Assembly: GCF_024397795.1 (NCBI RefSeq)
Contig: NZ_CP072983.1
Location: 1,426,001 to 1,490,000, forward strand
Reading direction: 5' to 3'
DNA: 64,000 nt
Origin: Lactobacillus intestinalis
Lineage (GTDB): Bacteria > Bacillota > Bacilli > Lactobacillales > Lactobacillaceae
Position numbers and translations under genes: made by a program. This document shows, one piece after another, positions 25,851 through 34,276 of the stretch. Below the pieces are notes generated by a model. It saw only the letters and a list, made by a program, of their open reading frames with translations, was not told the origin of the DNA and made no database searches. The stretch's first letter is position 1, and each line of letters opens with the position of its first letter.

Positions 25851-28024
25851 AACATTGTGCCAACTAAAGTACTGATCACCACAGCCAGTGCAATTGGAAC
25901 TACAGCATCAAGATTTGTTTCTTCAATATGCTGTAAAGTTTTAATACGGTCACTATATCCAACTACAGCTTCATCAACAGTTTTTTCAGTCTTATCTAGT
26001 AGATTATTTTGTTGATGAACGACTTGGCTTAATTCATCTATTATATCCTTTACTTTTCCAGTGAGTTGCTTTTCTTCATCAGGAATATGATCAGTGAAAT
26101 AAGGTAAAATTGCATGTAAAGATTCATAAGTTTGATATTCTCTTTCAAATTCAATCAATTTTTCAACTAATTCACTTAAATCTGAAATAATCTTTTGAAG
26201 ATCCGCAATCCCCTTCAACTGATTCCAAATTTGTCCACTATATTCTTGTCCCTTTAAATCATTAAGATATGGGAAGAAATCATACCCCAATTGTTCTCTA
26301 TCTACTAATCTAGCATTTGGTTCAAGTGCAGCAGCCACCATCTTACGAGCATCGGCATCCAAATTAATGCCAGATGTATTACGGTGAATCACATGTCCAA
26401 TTTCACTAGGATTAATAATCAAACTGCGATCATATTCTCGATAAAAATTAGGATTATCAATTAAGAAATCTTGTTTTTGGGGATTATCACGATTTACAAT
26501 CACGATTAGGCTGCGGATAGCATCTTTATTTAAAATTTGTTCAACTGCATTTGAAGCAAAAAATCCCCGACTTGCAATTTTTAATTGATTATAAATAGCG
26601 TCTTTATGGAGAGTGATTTGCTTTCTAATTGCTGCCTTGTCAAGTTCATTTTTAGCTCGATAAATTCTGCCATCTTCAATATTGCGAGCCTTAGTTTCAA
26701 TGATAAAAATTCCTGCTGGGGTGATAGCAAGATGATCAATTTTAGTAGTAACTCCTTCTCCAAGAGGTAAAATCAAATTATTAATTATATAAACATCATC
26801 TGATTTTTCCAACTGCTTTACAACTTCAGCTTGAGCAGCATTTAAAGCCAAAATATCACTAAGGTGATTCCAAATCTTCTTTTTAGATTCTCCAGCAAAC
26901 ACCTCCACCGGTCTCAAAAACCAACTGAGATCAGTCAGTGACTTATATACACTGTAATTATTTTGTTTTAAAGCTTCTACTTTAGAATAAAGTTTTTCTA
27001 CTTCTTCGTCATAGTCAGAGTAAAGCTCATTTATAGTGCTAATTCCCTCTAAATTCTTGTCAGTTAAGTCATGATCAAGTTGCTCAGCAGGATTTTCTTC
27101 TTTTCCTTCTTTCATTCGACCAATGTATTCAGCTTCCTTAAGAGATTCAGCTGCTTGATCATCTGAAATTTTCTTATATTCAAACCAATTATAAGTACAA
27201 GTAGGAGTATTTTTCTTGATCTTATCAATTTCCTTAACTTTAGCAGCAATATCCCTTACATATTGATCTTTGATTACACCAATTTTGTCGGTCACATTGT
27301 ACAAATCATCATATTTTTTCAATGATAAGACAGTTCCACTTTCACCGTGAAATTCGCGCTTTTTGATATTGCCATCTTCATAAAGGGTCAACAAATAACC
27401 TGCTCTACTGATAGAAAATTCCCGTACTTGTTCAATTTTCCCATCAAGAGAGTAGACAATTTGATAATGACGAAAACCGTTTTTATCAAAAATATCCCGA
27501 ATGAGCAAGTCACCATATTTTGATCTTAAGACGTGATATGCTTGCTCATTATCCCCATCTTTATCAAAAATTTCATCAATTTTATCTAGTAAATCGACAC
27601 GCTTATTTTCTAAGTCAAGATATTTAGGATTAAAGTTTCCCTTAGTCTTTTCGATTTTTCCTTGAATTTGTAAAAGCTCGCTATAGTTCTTTTCCACACG
27701 ACTTCTACGCCAAAAATCATAGCCTAAATATTCTACAGCTAAAATCGCAATACTAATTACTAAAACCAGCCAAAATCTACTTCTTCCAAAATGAAGAACA
27801 GCAGAAATAATCCCCATAATAATCAGCAAAATAATTAATGGTACCCAAAAATTAGGTCTCTTAGCTTGGATTTTTTTAATTTCATTATCCAAGATTGAAG
27901 AAATCTTTCCATTAATTTGTTGGTATTTTTCTGATTCGGCAATTTTTTTATCTCCACTCATCTCTTTTTGAACGGCGATAATCTGTTGATCCAAATCTTT
28001 ATTTACAGTCACTGTGTTGTTCAC
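25847..28024 (-). CDS. NERD-domain membrane protein
   Basis: A 725-residue protein. Residues 1-60 are helical, two membrane helices lie at about 62-110, and a region with short repeats GKIEQVREFSISRAG and DGNIKKREFHGESG looks like an antitoxin- or MORN-like strand repeat. A NERD (nuclease-related) domain sits in the middle (about 385-520): LILPLGEGVTTKIDHLAITPAGIFIIETKARN gives the Asp and ExK residues of a PD-(D/E)XK fold. The rest is coiled coil with a final hydrophobic segment (VVPIALAVVISTLVGTMF). NERD proteins occur in DNA processing and some defence systems. Its place near an Abi gene and a nuclease operon is suggestive only. Confidence 0.78.
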   Translation of the reverse strand: MNNTVTVNKDLDQQIIAVQKEMSGDKKIAESEKYQQINGKISSILDNEIKKIQAKRPNFWVPLIILLIIMGIISAVLHFGRSRFWLVLVISIAILAVEYLGYDFWRRSRVEKNYSELLQIQGKIEKTKGNFNPKYLDLENKRVDLLDKIDEIFDKDGDNEQAYHVLRSKYGDLLIRDIFDKNGFRHYQIVYSLDGKIEQVREFSISRAGYLLTLYEDGNIKKREFHGESGTVLSLKKYDDLYNVTDKIGVIKDQYVRDIAAKVKEIDKIKKNTPTCTYNWFEYKKISDDQAAESLKEAEYIGRMKEGKEENPAEQLDHDLTDKNLEGISTINELYSDYDEEVEKLYSKVEALKQNNYSVYKSLTDLSWFLRPVEVFAGESKKKIWNHLSDILALNAAQAEVVKQLEKSDDVYIINNLILPLGEGVTTKIDHLAITPAGIFIIETKARNIEDGRIYRAKNELDKAAIRKQITLHKDAIYNQLKIASRGFFASNAVEQILNKDAIRSLIVIVNRDNPQKQDFLIDNPNFYREYDRSLIINPSEIGHVIHRNTSGINLDADARKMVAAALEPNARLVDREQLGYDFFPYLNDLKGQEYSGQIWNQLKGIADLQKIISDLSELVEKLIEFEREYQTYESLHAILPYFTDHIPDEEKQLTGKVKDIIDELSQVVHQQNNLLDKTEKTVDEAVVGYSDRIKTLQHIEETNLDAVVPIALAVVISTLVGTMF

Positions 28025-28132
28025 TTCCCCGGTTTGTTCTGCTTAATTGCAACTCAAACATCTTTCATCGATCTAATTACTACACTAAAAATATTGTACT
28101 TGATTATTAATATCATGACAATTGCGTGAAAG

Positions 28133-28870
28133 CTATTGCCACCATCTTTTCCAAAAGGCACTTGGTAAAAAAATACTGATTATAATCAGCACAAATCCTC
28201 CAATTATCCCAAAAATCTTCAACACTATAATTAGCCGTTCAAAGATTGGCAATCCAAATGGTGGGATAATTGCCTTATTATAGTAATATTGACTCACCAA
28301 ATTATAAAATTGCACACTGCTATAACCAAAGCGACCAAAATAATCATCTAAATTAGTACTATTTTTACTATGAACTAAATCATTTAAAGAATACAAAGTA
28401 CGATTATTATAGCTAGTTGCATCAGGCTTTAGGTGATATTTATGCATCAAATTAGCCGTATAAATTGCTGCATTATCCATACTTTTAGCAAAATTAGGAG
28501 CATTATCTTCTTCTCCTACCCCCACTTGAATATAACGGGTATTGATTTTACTATGAGAATCAGTAGCACTTTTACTTGGTAAATGCATTTGAATAACACC
28601 GTCTTTACTTACATAAGCATGAACGGTGTCAGTTCTTTTAATCGTTTGACTGATTACCACCCCTTCAGGATGATTATGTCGATACTTAATTGGAGCATCT
28701 CCTGCAATCTTAACTTTTGTAATCAGTAAATGATGTTCGTTATTTGAATTGATGTATGTATTAATGTTAGGAATTTCGGGGAAAAACAAGCCACAAAAGA
28801 TGACAATCACTAATAACCCTAGCCAAATGAGACTAAAGCTTCTCCGCCTATTTTCTCTACGTTCTCTCAT
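28133..28870 (-). CDS. Membrane-anchored degenerate amidase-like protein
   Basis: A 245-residue protein with membrane helices at both ends (residues 13-32 and 208-236). The external middle resembles N-acetylmuramoyl-L-alanine amidases of the Amidase_2 type from lactobacilli: HPEGVVISQT corresponds to the zinc-site strand VVIHxT, VHAYVSKDGVIQMHLP to the AH...V..D..I stretch, and YFGRFGYSSVQFYNLV to the typical DPxxYF...G.s..QF end. The first zinc His is replaced (ISQT) and the later H..DP is HSKNSTNLDD, so catalysis is doubtful. It may be a wall-binding pseudoenzyme. Confidence 0.6.
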   Translation of the reverse strand: MRERRENRRRSFSLIWLGLLVIVIFCGLFFPEIPNINTYINSNNEHHLLITKVKIAGDAPIKYRHNHPEGVVISQTIKRTDTVHAYVSKDGVIQMHLPSKSATDSHSKINTRYIQVGVGEEDNAPNFAKSMDNAAIYTANLMHKYHLKPDATSYNNRTLYSLNDLVHSKNSTNLDDYFGRFGYSSVQFYNLVSQYYYNKAIIPPFGLPIFERLIIVLKIFGIIGGFVLIIISIFLPSAFWKRWWQ

Positions 28871-29007
28871 CTCTAAACAGTCTTCCTAAATATCAGTAAG
28901 TTGCTAGCTACCATAATCGCACATTTTTAACCACGAGTATAGTAGTTTTTTATTTTCATGAACAAATATTAATCTCTCTGTTATGTTTATCTGATTCACA
29001 AATCCAT

Positions 29008-30054
29008 CTAGTTCTCCTTCTTCTCATTAAACAGCATATTGTAGATTGCCGTTGCATTATCGTTACATCCCTGATACTGATTGACATTCGTTTGCAAAAT
29101 CACCGCATTCTTGCCATCTTTAGAGATTCGAATAAAGCTTGAATAATTATATCCGGCCCCATTTGCCTGGTAATAACCATCTTTAGTATATAAGCCGCCC
29201 CGATACTGCGCTTGATTATTTCCCGGGTCATAAATTGTTTGAATGCTTTGCATTGGCAATATTTTTCCGCTTAAAAGTGCCAACATTGAAAGAAACATAT
29301 CATCATTAGACATTGCAACACTTCCAGCACCTAGCAAGCCATGAATCTCATTCATATCAACTTGAGTACTGCTAGGAATTAGTTCAATTTCTTTAATCTT
29401 TTGTGCATCGGCCCAAAGAAAATCTGTGTGCTTGAGTCCGAGCTTATACACATACATCTCATTAAAGAGATCTTCATAACTGCAACCTGTTACTTTTTCT
29501 AAAATATGACTTAGCAGGACATAATTTACATCTTGATAGTTCCATTTATTAAAATTTTGCTCATCAAAATGCATATCTTGAATCGTCTTTTGAGCATTAT
29601 CATCATCATTTTTGAAGGGATTATTGCCAAATGGTCCCTGCTCCGACAAGCCACTAGTCATTTCAAGTAAATTTAAAATACTAATATTGCCAGCATTAGG
29701 TACGTTTGGATAAAACTTCGCTACTTTATCATCTAAGCTCAATTTTCCCTCATCAATCGCTTGCATGACCATCGCGCCCGTGTATGCTTTTTGAACCGAA
29801 TTAATCAAGTAAGCCGAATTAATATTCCCTTCAGTGGTGTAATTCCAAATTCGCTTACCATCTTTATAAAAAGTTGCATTCCCCTTAAAACCAAAGCTAT
29901 TCAGCATTTTTTTGATTTGCTTCTTTTGTTTTAAAGAAATCTGATCTTGAGGAGTGGCTCCAGTAATATTTTTTAAAAAATGAGTTGAAACAAACAGGTA
30001 ACCACAAAAGAAAATGTAGATCAAAATTAAAATAAGTGGTAGTTTTTTCTTCAT
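29008..30054 (-). CDS. Serine hydrolase, class C beta-lactamase/PBP-like
   Basis: A 348-residue exported protein with an N-terminal membrane anchor (residues 4-26). The active site motif SVQK (in LINSVQKAYTG) is the Ser-x-x-Lys of the family, followed by LNLLEMTSGLSEQG and NYQDVNYVLLSHILEKVTG, where YQD replaces the more usual YSN. The end HGLLGAGSVAMSNDD is the third conserved region. Such proteins act on D-amino-acid peptides, wall fragments or esters. True beta-lactam resistance is not implied. Transcribed alone on the minus strand. Confidence 0.88.
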   Translation of the reverse strand: MKKKLPLILILIYIFFCGYLFVSTHFLKNITGATPQDQISLKQKKQIKKMLNSFGFKGNATFYKDGKRIWNYTTEGNINSAYLINSVQKAYTGAMVMQAIDEGKLSLDDKVAKFYPNVPNAGNISILNLLEMTSGLSEQGPFGNNPFKNDDDNAQKTIQDMHFDEQNFNKWNYQDVNYVLLSHILEKVTGCSYEDLFNEMYVYKLGLKHTDFLWADAQKIKEIELIPSSTQVDMNEIHGLLGAGSVAMSNDDMFLSMLALLSGKILPMQSIQTIYDPGNNQAQYRGGLYTKDGYYQANGAGYNYSSFIRISKDGKNAVILQTNVNQYQGCNDNATAIYNMLFNEKKEN

Positions 30055-30112
30055 CGTTATGCCCTATATGTGAAAATCCTTATAGTAGTAATTATACAAT
30101 CTTCTCCCACAA

Positions 30113-30139
30113 AAAAGGAGCCTTTCGCAGGCTCCTTTA
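30113..30139 (-). terminator. Terminator after the small ORF/Abi region
   Basis: AAAAGGAGCC-TTTCGCA-GGCTCCTTT. On the minus strand the stem is followed by TTTTTTG. It lies between the start of the serine hydrolase gene and a 23-codon ORF that stops at its edge. Confidence 0.8.
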
Positions 30140-30208
30140 TTTTTTTAGAACAAACTGTCGATCAGCGACATCTTTAGGTTTTAAAACTGTCATAATATTC
30201 ACATCCAT
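30137..30208 (-). CDS. Possible 23-residue peptide or gene remnant
   Basis: An ATG at 30208 opens 23 codons (MDVNIMTVLKPKDVADRQFV then LKK) ending TAA at the base of a terminator hairpin. No clear ribosome binding site is seen. The stop-then-terminator arrangement suggests the end of a real gene, either a small peptide or the debris of a longer one. The rest of the 30055-30325 gap shows nothing else. Confidence 0.25.
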   Translation of the reverse strand: MDVNIMTVLKPKDVADRQFVLKK

Positions 30209-30325
30209 ATTTAACTTTCTGATGAATAATTATGACAAATATTTCTATATTTTTGTTAACAGTTAATCGGCTCCCGTACAGGCGAAAAGCAAGAGATTTA
30301 GATGATCATATTTAGATCAAACTTA

Positions 30326-31276
30326 CTACTGTCGAAATTTTGGATTTTCTAACCAATCATTAGGAAATCCCATAGCTGACAGAATTTCATCAATTTTAAT
30401 TGAGCTTAAATGATTACTTAAAAAATTCAATTTCTTTCTAATTGTATTACTTAAAATTCGATACTCAGTAGGACTTAAAAAACATTGCATACTAATTAAA
30501 ACCGAATATGCATACTTACGTGAATCTGTATTTTTAACTCCTGAAAGTTTATCTAAGCTAGCAAAATATTTAGAATCTGCTCTACATCTAAATTTCAAAA
30601 GTCGATTATTATGAGCACAAATATTTCTGAGTTCACGAATATTTTCAATAAAGGACATCATAATTTCTGGAGTAAAATGTTCTTGAATGGGTCCTATATT
30701 ATCTGTAATAAACTCAAGAAGATCTTTACAAATATTATTTTGAACCGTTCTTTTGGAATTCTTAATTAGAGAACATAATTGTCCAAAATCTAAAAACTCT
30801 ACTATTACCCAAATTGGTACATCGTCATATTTTTTTACATAATGATAAATAGGGGTATTAGGTTTATTCTTATAAAAATTAATTACTCGAGTTAAATCAC
30901 TAATAGTCCTTCCAACCGTTAACACCTTATTCGGATTATAAGAATTGATATCTAAACAAGCATATCTTTTACCATCAAATTCTTGAGCAAAGTTATACGC
31001 AAAAATAGATTTTAAATGATGCTCTACATTAATAATCGCATTAAAAAAGGCTTGCTTTAATTGTTTATCACAAAAATAGAGTTGACTCACTTCATCAAAA
31101 GTTGTCCCTGAAATAAATTGATCCTGACTTTCTTGAAAGTATTTACTATAACCGTTAATAATATTGTAATAATTATTAGACTTTAAGTACTTTTTTGCAT
31201 GGTCAATATTATTAAAAGTCAGGCCTCTTGCTTTTAAAAGCATAATTTGTTCATCAATTGTTTTAAATTCTTTCAC
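30326..31276 (-). CDS. Abi_2 (AbiD/AbiF-type) HEPN abortive-infection protein
   Basis: A 316-residue helical protein of the Abi_2 family. The N-terminus KTIDEQIMLLKARGLTFNN and NNYYNIINGYSKYF are hallmarks, and IRELRNICAHNNRL gives the HEPN ribonuclease motif Rx4H (Arg217, His222). Family members stop phage growth by RNA cleavage or cell dormancy. The start is a GTG at 31276 with no ATG alternative nearby. Its Shine-Dalgarno AGAGGTG (near 31291-31285) lies in the 3' arm of a hairpin, followed by seven T residues that touch the GTG, so translation and transcription both appear restrained. A structured RNA region lies directly upstream. Confidence 0.87.
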   Translation of the reverse strand: MKEFKTIDEQIMLLKARGLTFNNIDHAKKYLKSNNYYNIINGYSKYFQESQDQFISGTTFDEVSQLYFCDKQLKQAFFNAIINVEHHLKSIFAYNFAQEFDGKRYACLDINSYNPNKVLTVGRTISDLTRVINFYKNKPNTPIYHYVKKYDDVPIWVIVEFLDFGQLCSLIKNSKRTVQNNICKDLLEFITDNIGPIQEHFTPEIMMSFIENIRELRNICAHNNRLLKFRCRADSKYFASLDKLSGVKNTDSRKYAYSVLISMQCFLSPTEYRILSNTIRKKLNFLSNHLSSIKIDEILSAMGFPNDWLENPKFRQ

Positions 31277-31361
31277 AAAAAAACACCTCTACAAAATAAT
31301 AGAGGTGTTTTTCCGCAACGGCCTCACGTAGAGTCCACCGCCACTCTTTCTTACCTCTATT
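31277..31361 (-). ncRNA. Structured RNA/leader directly upstream of the Abi gene
   Basis: Between the promoter and the GTG lie about 75-85 nt that fold well. From 5' there is AATAGAGGT (31361-31353), a hairpin AGAGT-GGCGGTGG-ACTCT, a short stem CCG-TTG-CGG, then ACACCTCTA and TAGAGGTGT, forming a 9-bp terminator-like hairpin (31308-31283) followed by TTTTTTT. GGCGG in the first loop can pair with CCGTT further on, a possible pseudoknot. ACCTCTATT can pair with either the first AATAGAGGT or the 3' arm TAGAGGT, so two folds compete. Structured RNAs upstream of abiF genes are known (an AbiF RNA motif exists in Rfam, recalled not checked). This may be an antitoxin RNA. Confidence 0.65.
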
Positions 31362-31386
31362 TTATTATTTATTTATTTAAAGTCAA
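31359..31386 (-). promoter_or_regulatory. Candidate promoter of the Abi RNA and gene
   Basis: TTGACT (31386-31381), 16 nt, then TAAAAT (31364-31359). Transcription would start near 31351, just inside the AATAGAGGT repeat, so whether that repeat is in the RNA depends on the exact start. Confidence 0.6.
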
Positions 31387-31440
31387 TCATAACATACAAA
31401 TTAATGGTAATGATCTCAGATTCTACTTCTACCCACCTAA

Positions 31441-31467
31441 AAAATCAGCACCTCAAGTGCTGATTTT
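31441..31467 (-). terminator. Terminator of galU
   Basis: AAAATCAGCAC-CTCAA-GTGCTGATTTT, an 11-bp stem with a T run on the minus strand (A run 31439-31444). It separates galU from the Abi unit. Confidence 0.87.
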
Positions 31468-31473
31468 ATCGAA

Positions 31474-32355
31474 TTATTTTTGTAATTTCTTACTTAAGTC
31501 AATGATGTACTTCTTCAAGGCATCCTTAGTTTCAGGGTGGCGCAAGCCGTATTGAATGGAAGTTTCAAGATAGCCTTCCTTGTTACCAACATCGAAACGT
31601 TGACCGTTAAACACATGAGCAAAAACGCGTTGGGTCTTGTTCATAGTGTCGATGGCATCAGTTAATTGAATTTCGCCACCACGACCTGGTTTTTGTGTTG
31701 CCAAAATATCGAAAATTTCTGGAGTAAGCAAGTAACGTCCAATAATTGCCAAATCACTTGGAGCTTTAGCAACTGGTGGCTTTTCCACAAATGACTTAAC
31801 GTTGTAAAGATCATCGTTGATTTTACCTTCAGGGGAAATCACACCATATTTAGAAACTTCCTCATGTGGCACCTTCATAACGGCTAAAGTTGGAGCATGA
31901 GTTTGATTGTAATCATTAATTAGCTGCTTAGTTAGAGGCACTTCATCACGCATCAAATCATCGCCAAGCATAACGACGAATGGTTCATCCCCCACGAAAC
32001 TACGCGCACGGAAAATCGCATCCCCCAAACCAGCTGGATGTGGTTGACGAGTGTAGTACAAGTTCACACCTAAGTCCGTAATTTCTTCAGTCAACTTAAG
32101 CAATTCAACTTTACCCGTATCCTTCAAATCTTGTTCCAATTCAGGATTTGAATCAAAATGATTTTCAATAGCACGTTTATTCTTACCAGTGACGATCAAA
32201 ATGTCTTCGATTCCTGACTTCTTAGCCTCTTCAACAATAAATTGAATGGTTGGCTTGTCCACAATTGGTAACATTTCCTTTGGCATCGCCTTGGTTGCAG
32301 GCAAAAATCTGGTTCCAAGACCCGCTGCAGGAATAACAGCTTTTCTAACCTTCAT
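31474..32355 (-). CDS. galU: UTP-glucose-1-phosphate uridylyltransferase
   Basis: A 293-residue nucleotidyltransferase that makes UDP-glucose, the precursor for UDP-galactose, exopolysaccharide and teichoic acid glycosylation. [23 protein letters not shown] is the nucleotide-binding signature, and MLGDDLM and FVEKPP complete the site. The frame opens at 32391, but GGGAGA lies before the ATG at 32355 (MKVRKAVIP), which is the usual start of the family. It is transcribed alone and is separate from the sugar operons, which it should feed. Confidence 0.97.
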   Translation of the reverse strand: MKVRKAVIPAAGLGTRFLPATKAMPKEMLPIVDKPTIQFIVEEAKKSGIEDILIVTGKNKRAIENHFDSNPELEQDLKDTGKVELLKLTEEITDLGVNLYYTRQPHPAGLGDAIFRARSFVGDEPFVVMLGDDLMRDEVPLTKQLINDYNQTHAPTLAVMKVPHEEVSKYGVISPEGKINDDLYNVKSFVEKPPVAKAPSDLAIIGRYLLTPEIFDILATQKPGRGGEIQLTDAIDTMNKTQRVFAHVFNGQRFDVGNKEGYLETSIQYGLRHPETKDALKKYIIDLSKKLQK

Positions 32356-32457
32356 ATTTTTTCTCCCATTTTTAAATAATTTCCCTTTCATTGTAGCAGA
32401 AAAGCTAAAAATGAGAAGGTGCTTTTTTCTACATAAAGGCTAAAGATGGTATGTATA

Positions 32458-33393
32458 CTACCTCTTAGACTTAATATAACCTTGGGCTTGAGCTTCTTTT
32501 TCAGAGTTGAAGATCACTACATTCTTCTTATCAATATAGTAACCAGCTTGTCCTGGCATGTGATACTTTTTAGTTCTAGCATCTCCAATAATTTGTGAAG
32601 AATCACCGGTATACACTTTATCAGAATCAGAGTTGGCATCAGCAGACTGATCATCACTACTGTCTTCGTCTGCATCGTCTTCTGGTTCATCTTCCTCTTC
32701 ATCATCAGTGTCTAGATCGCTATCGTCAATGTCGTCATCCGTATCATCCACGTCAGAATCATCGACATCATCTTCAGAGTCCGAATCGTCATTTGTATCT
32801 TCATCACTTAAATCATCTTCATCCGAATCTGAATCGCTATCTTCATCTGAGGAATCAGAATCATTTGAGTCATTGTCATCTGATGAGCTATCGTCTTTTT
32901 TATAATAGGTAGCTATTTTATCATCAACTGTTAAAACTGTCGTCTTAACCTTACTCTTTAAAGCGGTTCTAACCTTTTTAGTGATCTTATAATCATCATA
33001 ATCAACGTCATATTTTTTAACTGCACAGATCTTTACCTTAATCTTCAAATCTTGCTTAATATCTTTTTCGGTTAAATTATCAGCAGTCAATCTAGCAGTA
33101 AATTTATGATCTTTGACTTTACAATAGTCTACATCATCGTCAGCCTCAGCCTTATTCTGATCTTTATCCGTTTCTCCTTGGGCTAAAATCTTGCTTCCAT
33201 CTGGAGCCTTAGTTGTCCCACTTACCACAAAGTCTCCATCATCACTTTTAACCTTGGATATTTTTACATTGTAAATATTTTGAGTATGATGTGTCAGAGC
33301 TTTAGTGCTTGAATCATCTTCACCACAAGCCGTCAATAACATCATAATACTAAATAATAAGCCTAGTATTCCTAGGAAATTCTTATTTTTCAT
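32458..33393 (-). CDS. Asp/Ser-rich lipoprotein with C-terminal Ada-like domain
   Basis: A 311-residue lipoprotein. The signal peptide ends MMLLTAC (Cys23). Residues 30-165 form a folded region with DGDFVVSGTTKAPDGSKI, perhaps a beta domain. Residues 170-260 are almost only Asp, Ser and Glu, a very acidic flexible stalk like Ser-Asp repeats of surface adhesins. The end, GDSSQIIGDARTKKYHMPGQAGY then NVVIFNSEKEAQAQGYIKSKR, is the third copy in this window of the domain at the ends of 24713-25405 and 25424-25750. The acidic stalk creates long open frames on the opposite strand, which are not genes. Confidence 0.82.
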   Translation of the reverse strand: MKNKNFLGILGLLFSIMMLLTACGEDDSSTKALTHHTQNIYNVKISKVKSDDGDFVVSGTTKAPDGSKILAQGETDKDQNKAEADDDVDYCKVKDHKFTARLTADNLTEKDIKQDLKIKVKICAVKKYDVDYDDYKITKKVRTALKSKVKTTVLTVDDKIATYYKKDDSSSDDNDSNDSDSSDEDSDSDSDEDDLSDEDTNDDSDSEDDVDDSDVDDTDDDIDDSDLDTDDEEEDEPEDDADEDSSDDQSADANSDSDKVYTGDSSQIIGDARTKKYHMPGQAGYYIDKKNVVIFNSEKEAQAQGYIKSKR

Positions 33394-33518
33394 CTAAAAT
33401 ACTCTCCTAAACTTTTTATTTCATTCACAAAAAACAATTTTACCTTATATTTGTGTAGAAAAGTATCTTATATTCTCAAAATTTCATATAATAAATTAGA
33501 TAAAAGAAAGGATCAACC

Positions 33519-34139
33519 ATGATCAGTAAAGATATTGAAAAACTAGAACAAGCAGATCAATTAATGTTTGATCTTGCTAAGAGCACTACCCCTAAATACG
33601 ATATTCTAAAAGTAGGTCAACTACTAAAAGAAGCTGGCGTATTACAAGATAGAAGCGAGGATTTAAAAACTATTGTAGCTGCTTACAATCAAGATGCACA
33701 AACCGAAATTAAAAAAGCTCTTCGCCGAAAAATGCGAACAACCGTCACCTTAAATCTGTCAGTACTCACGCCTTATTTAAATAATTCAGATCCAGACATA
33801 AGCGCCATCGTTACAGATGCCCTAGACAATTTCAAACAATACGGCCAAATAGTTCTCAGATTCAATGAGAAAAAAGCTACTTGGCAAACCGAAAAAAGTA
33901 CTGCAGATTATCAACAACTCTTCTCTAACTTAGATAATCGCCGTACTAACATCCATAACGCTTGCATCGACAACATCAATATTCTTAATCGTTTAATTGT
34001 CGATGGGACTCCTTTTGCTACTTGGGACAACCCCAACATTACGCAAATCAAAGAAATACCCCGCAGCGATATTGGAAATGCGATTTTGGAATTGTGTGTT
34101 AGGGAGTTGATTAATAATGATAGTCAGATTTTGAAATAA
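33519..34139 (+). CDS. Hypothetical helical protein
   Basis: A 206-residue soluble protein that I do not recognise with confidence. It is predicted to be mostly helical (KDIEKLEQADQLMFDLAK; DLKTIVAAYNQDAQTEIKKALRRK) and lacks signal peptide, membrane segments and Cys motifs. GAAAGGA lies 8 nt before the ATG. A DUF3232-like affiliation is possible. Codon use looks like the neighbouring core genes. It is convergent with the small toxin candidate and is transcribed alone. Confidence 0.6.
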   Translation: MISKDIEKLEQADQLMFDLAKSTTPKYDILKVGQLLKEAGVLQDRSEDLKTIVAAYNQDAQTEIKKALRRKMRTTVTLNLSVLTPYLNNSDPDISAIVTDALDNFKQYGQIVLRFNEKKATWQTEKSTADYQQLFSNLDNRRTNIHNACIDNINILNRLIVDGTPFATWDNPNITQIKEIPRSDIGNAILELCVRELINNDSQILK

Positions 34140-34221
34140 TTAATAGTTATATATTAGGGGGCAATTTACAAACATTCTTTATTTATACCAAACTTACCAT
34201 TAGAAGGTACTTTCATACGTA

Positions 34222-34230
34222 TGGTATAAT
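34222..34230 (+). promoter_or_regulatory. Extended -10 promoter antisense to the small toxin gene
   Basis: TGGTATAAT (TG at 34222-34223, TATAAT 34225-34230) is a perfect extended -10. The RNA would begin near 34237 and run rightward, antisense to the gene at 34277-34366, up to the terminator at 34458-34491. Confidence 0.6.
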
Positions 34231-34234
34231 AAAG

Positions 34235-34265
34235 AAAAGGGTAGCAATAATATATTGCCTACCCT
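34235..34265 (-). terminator. Terminator of the small toxin mRNA
   Basis: GGGTAGCAATA-ATA-TATTGCCTACCC forms a stem with one mismatch and is followed on the minus strand by TTTTCTTT. It lies 12 nt after the toxin stop codon. Confidence 0.75.
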
Positions 34266-34276
34266 TCCATAAAATG

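Noticed and set aside
29008-30054. Beta-lactam resistance gene
   Set aside because: The SxxK and other motifs place it in the wide class C-like serine hydrolase family. The YQD variant and anchor do not indicate a true beta-lactamase.
30036-30266. 76-codon plus-strand frame over the serine hydrolase start and terminator
   Set aside because: It runs across a terminator hairpin, has no ribosome binding site and an implausible product.
32595-32912. Long plus-strand frames opposite the Asp/Ser-rich lipoprotein
   Set aside because: They are the complement of GAT/TCA-rich codons, with low-complexity His/Leu or Ser products, and have no ribosome binding site.
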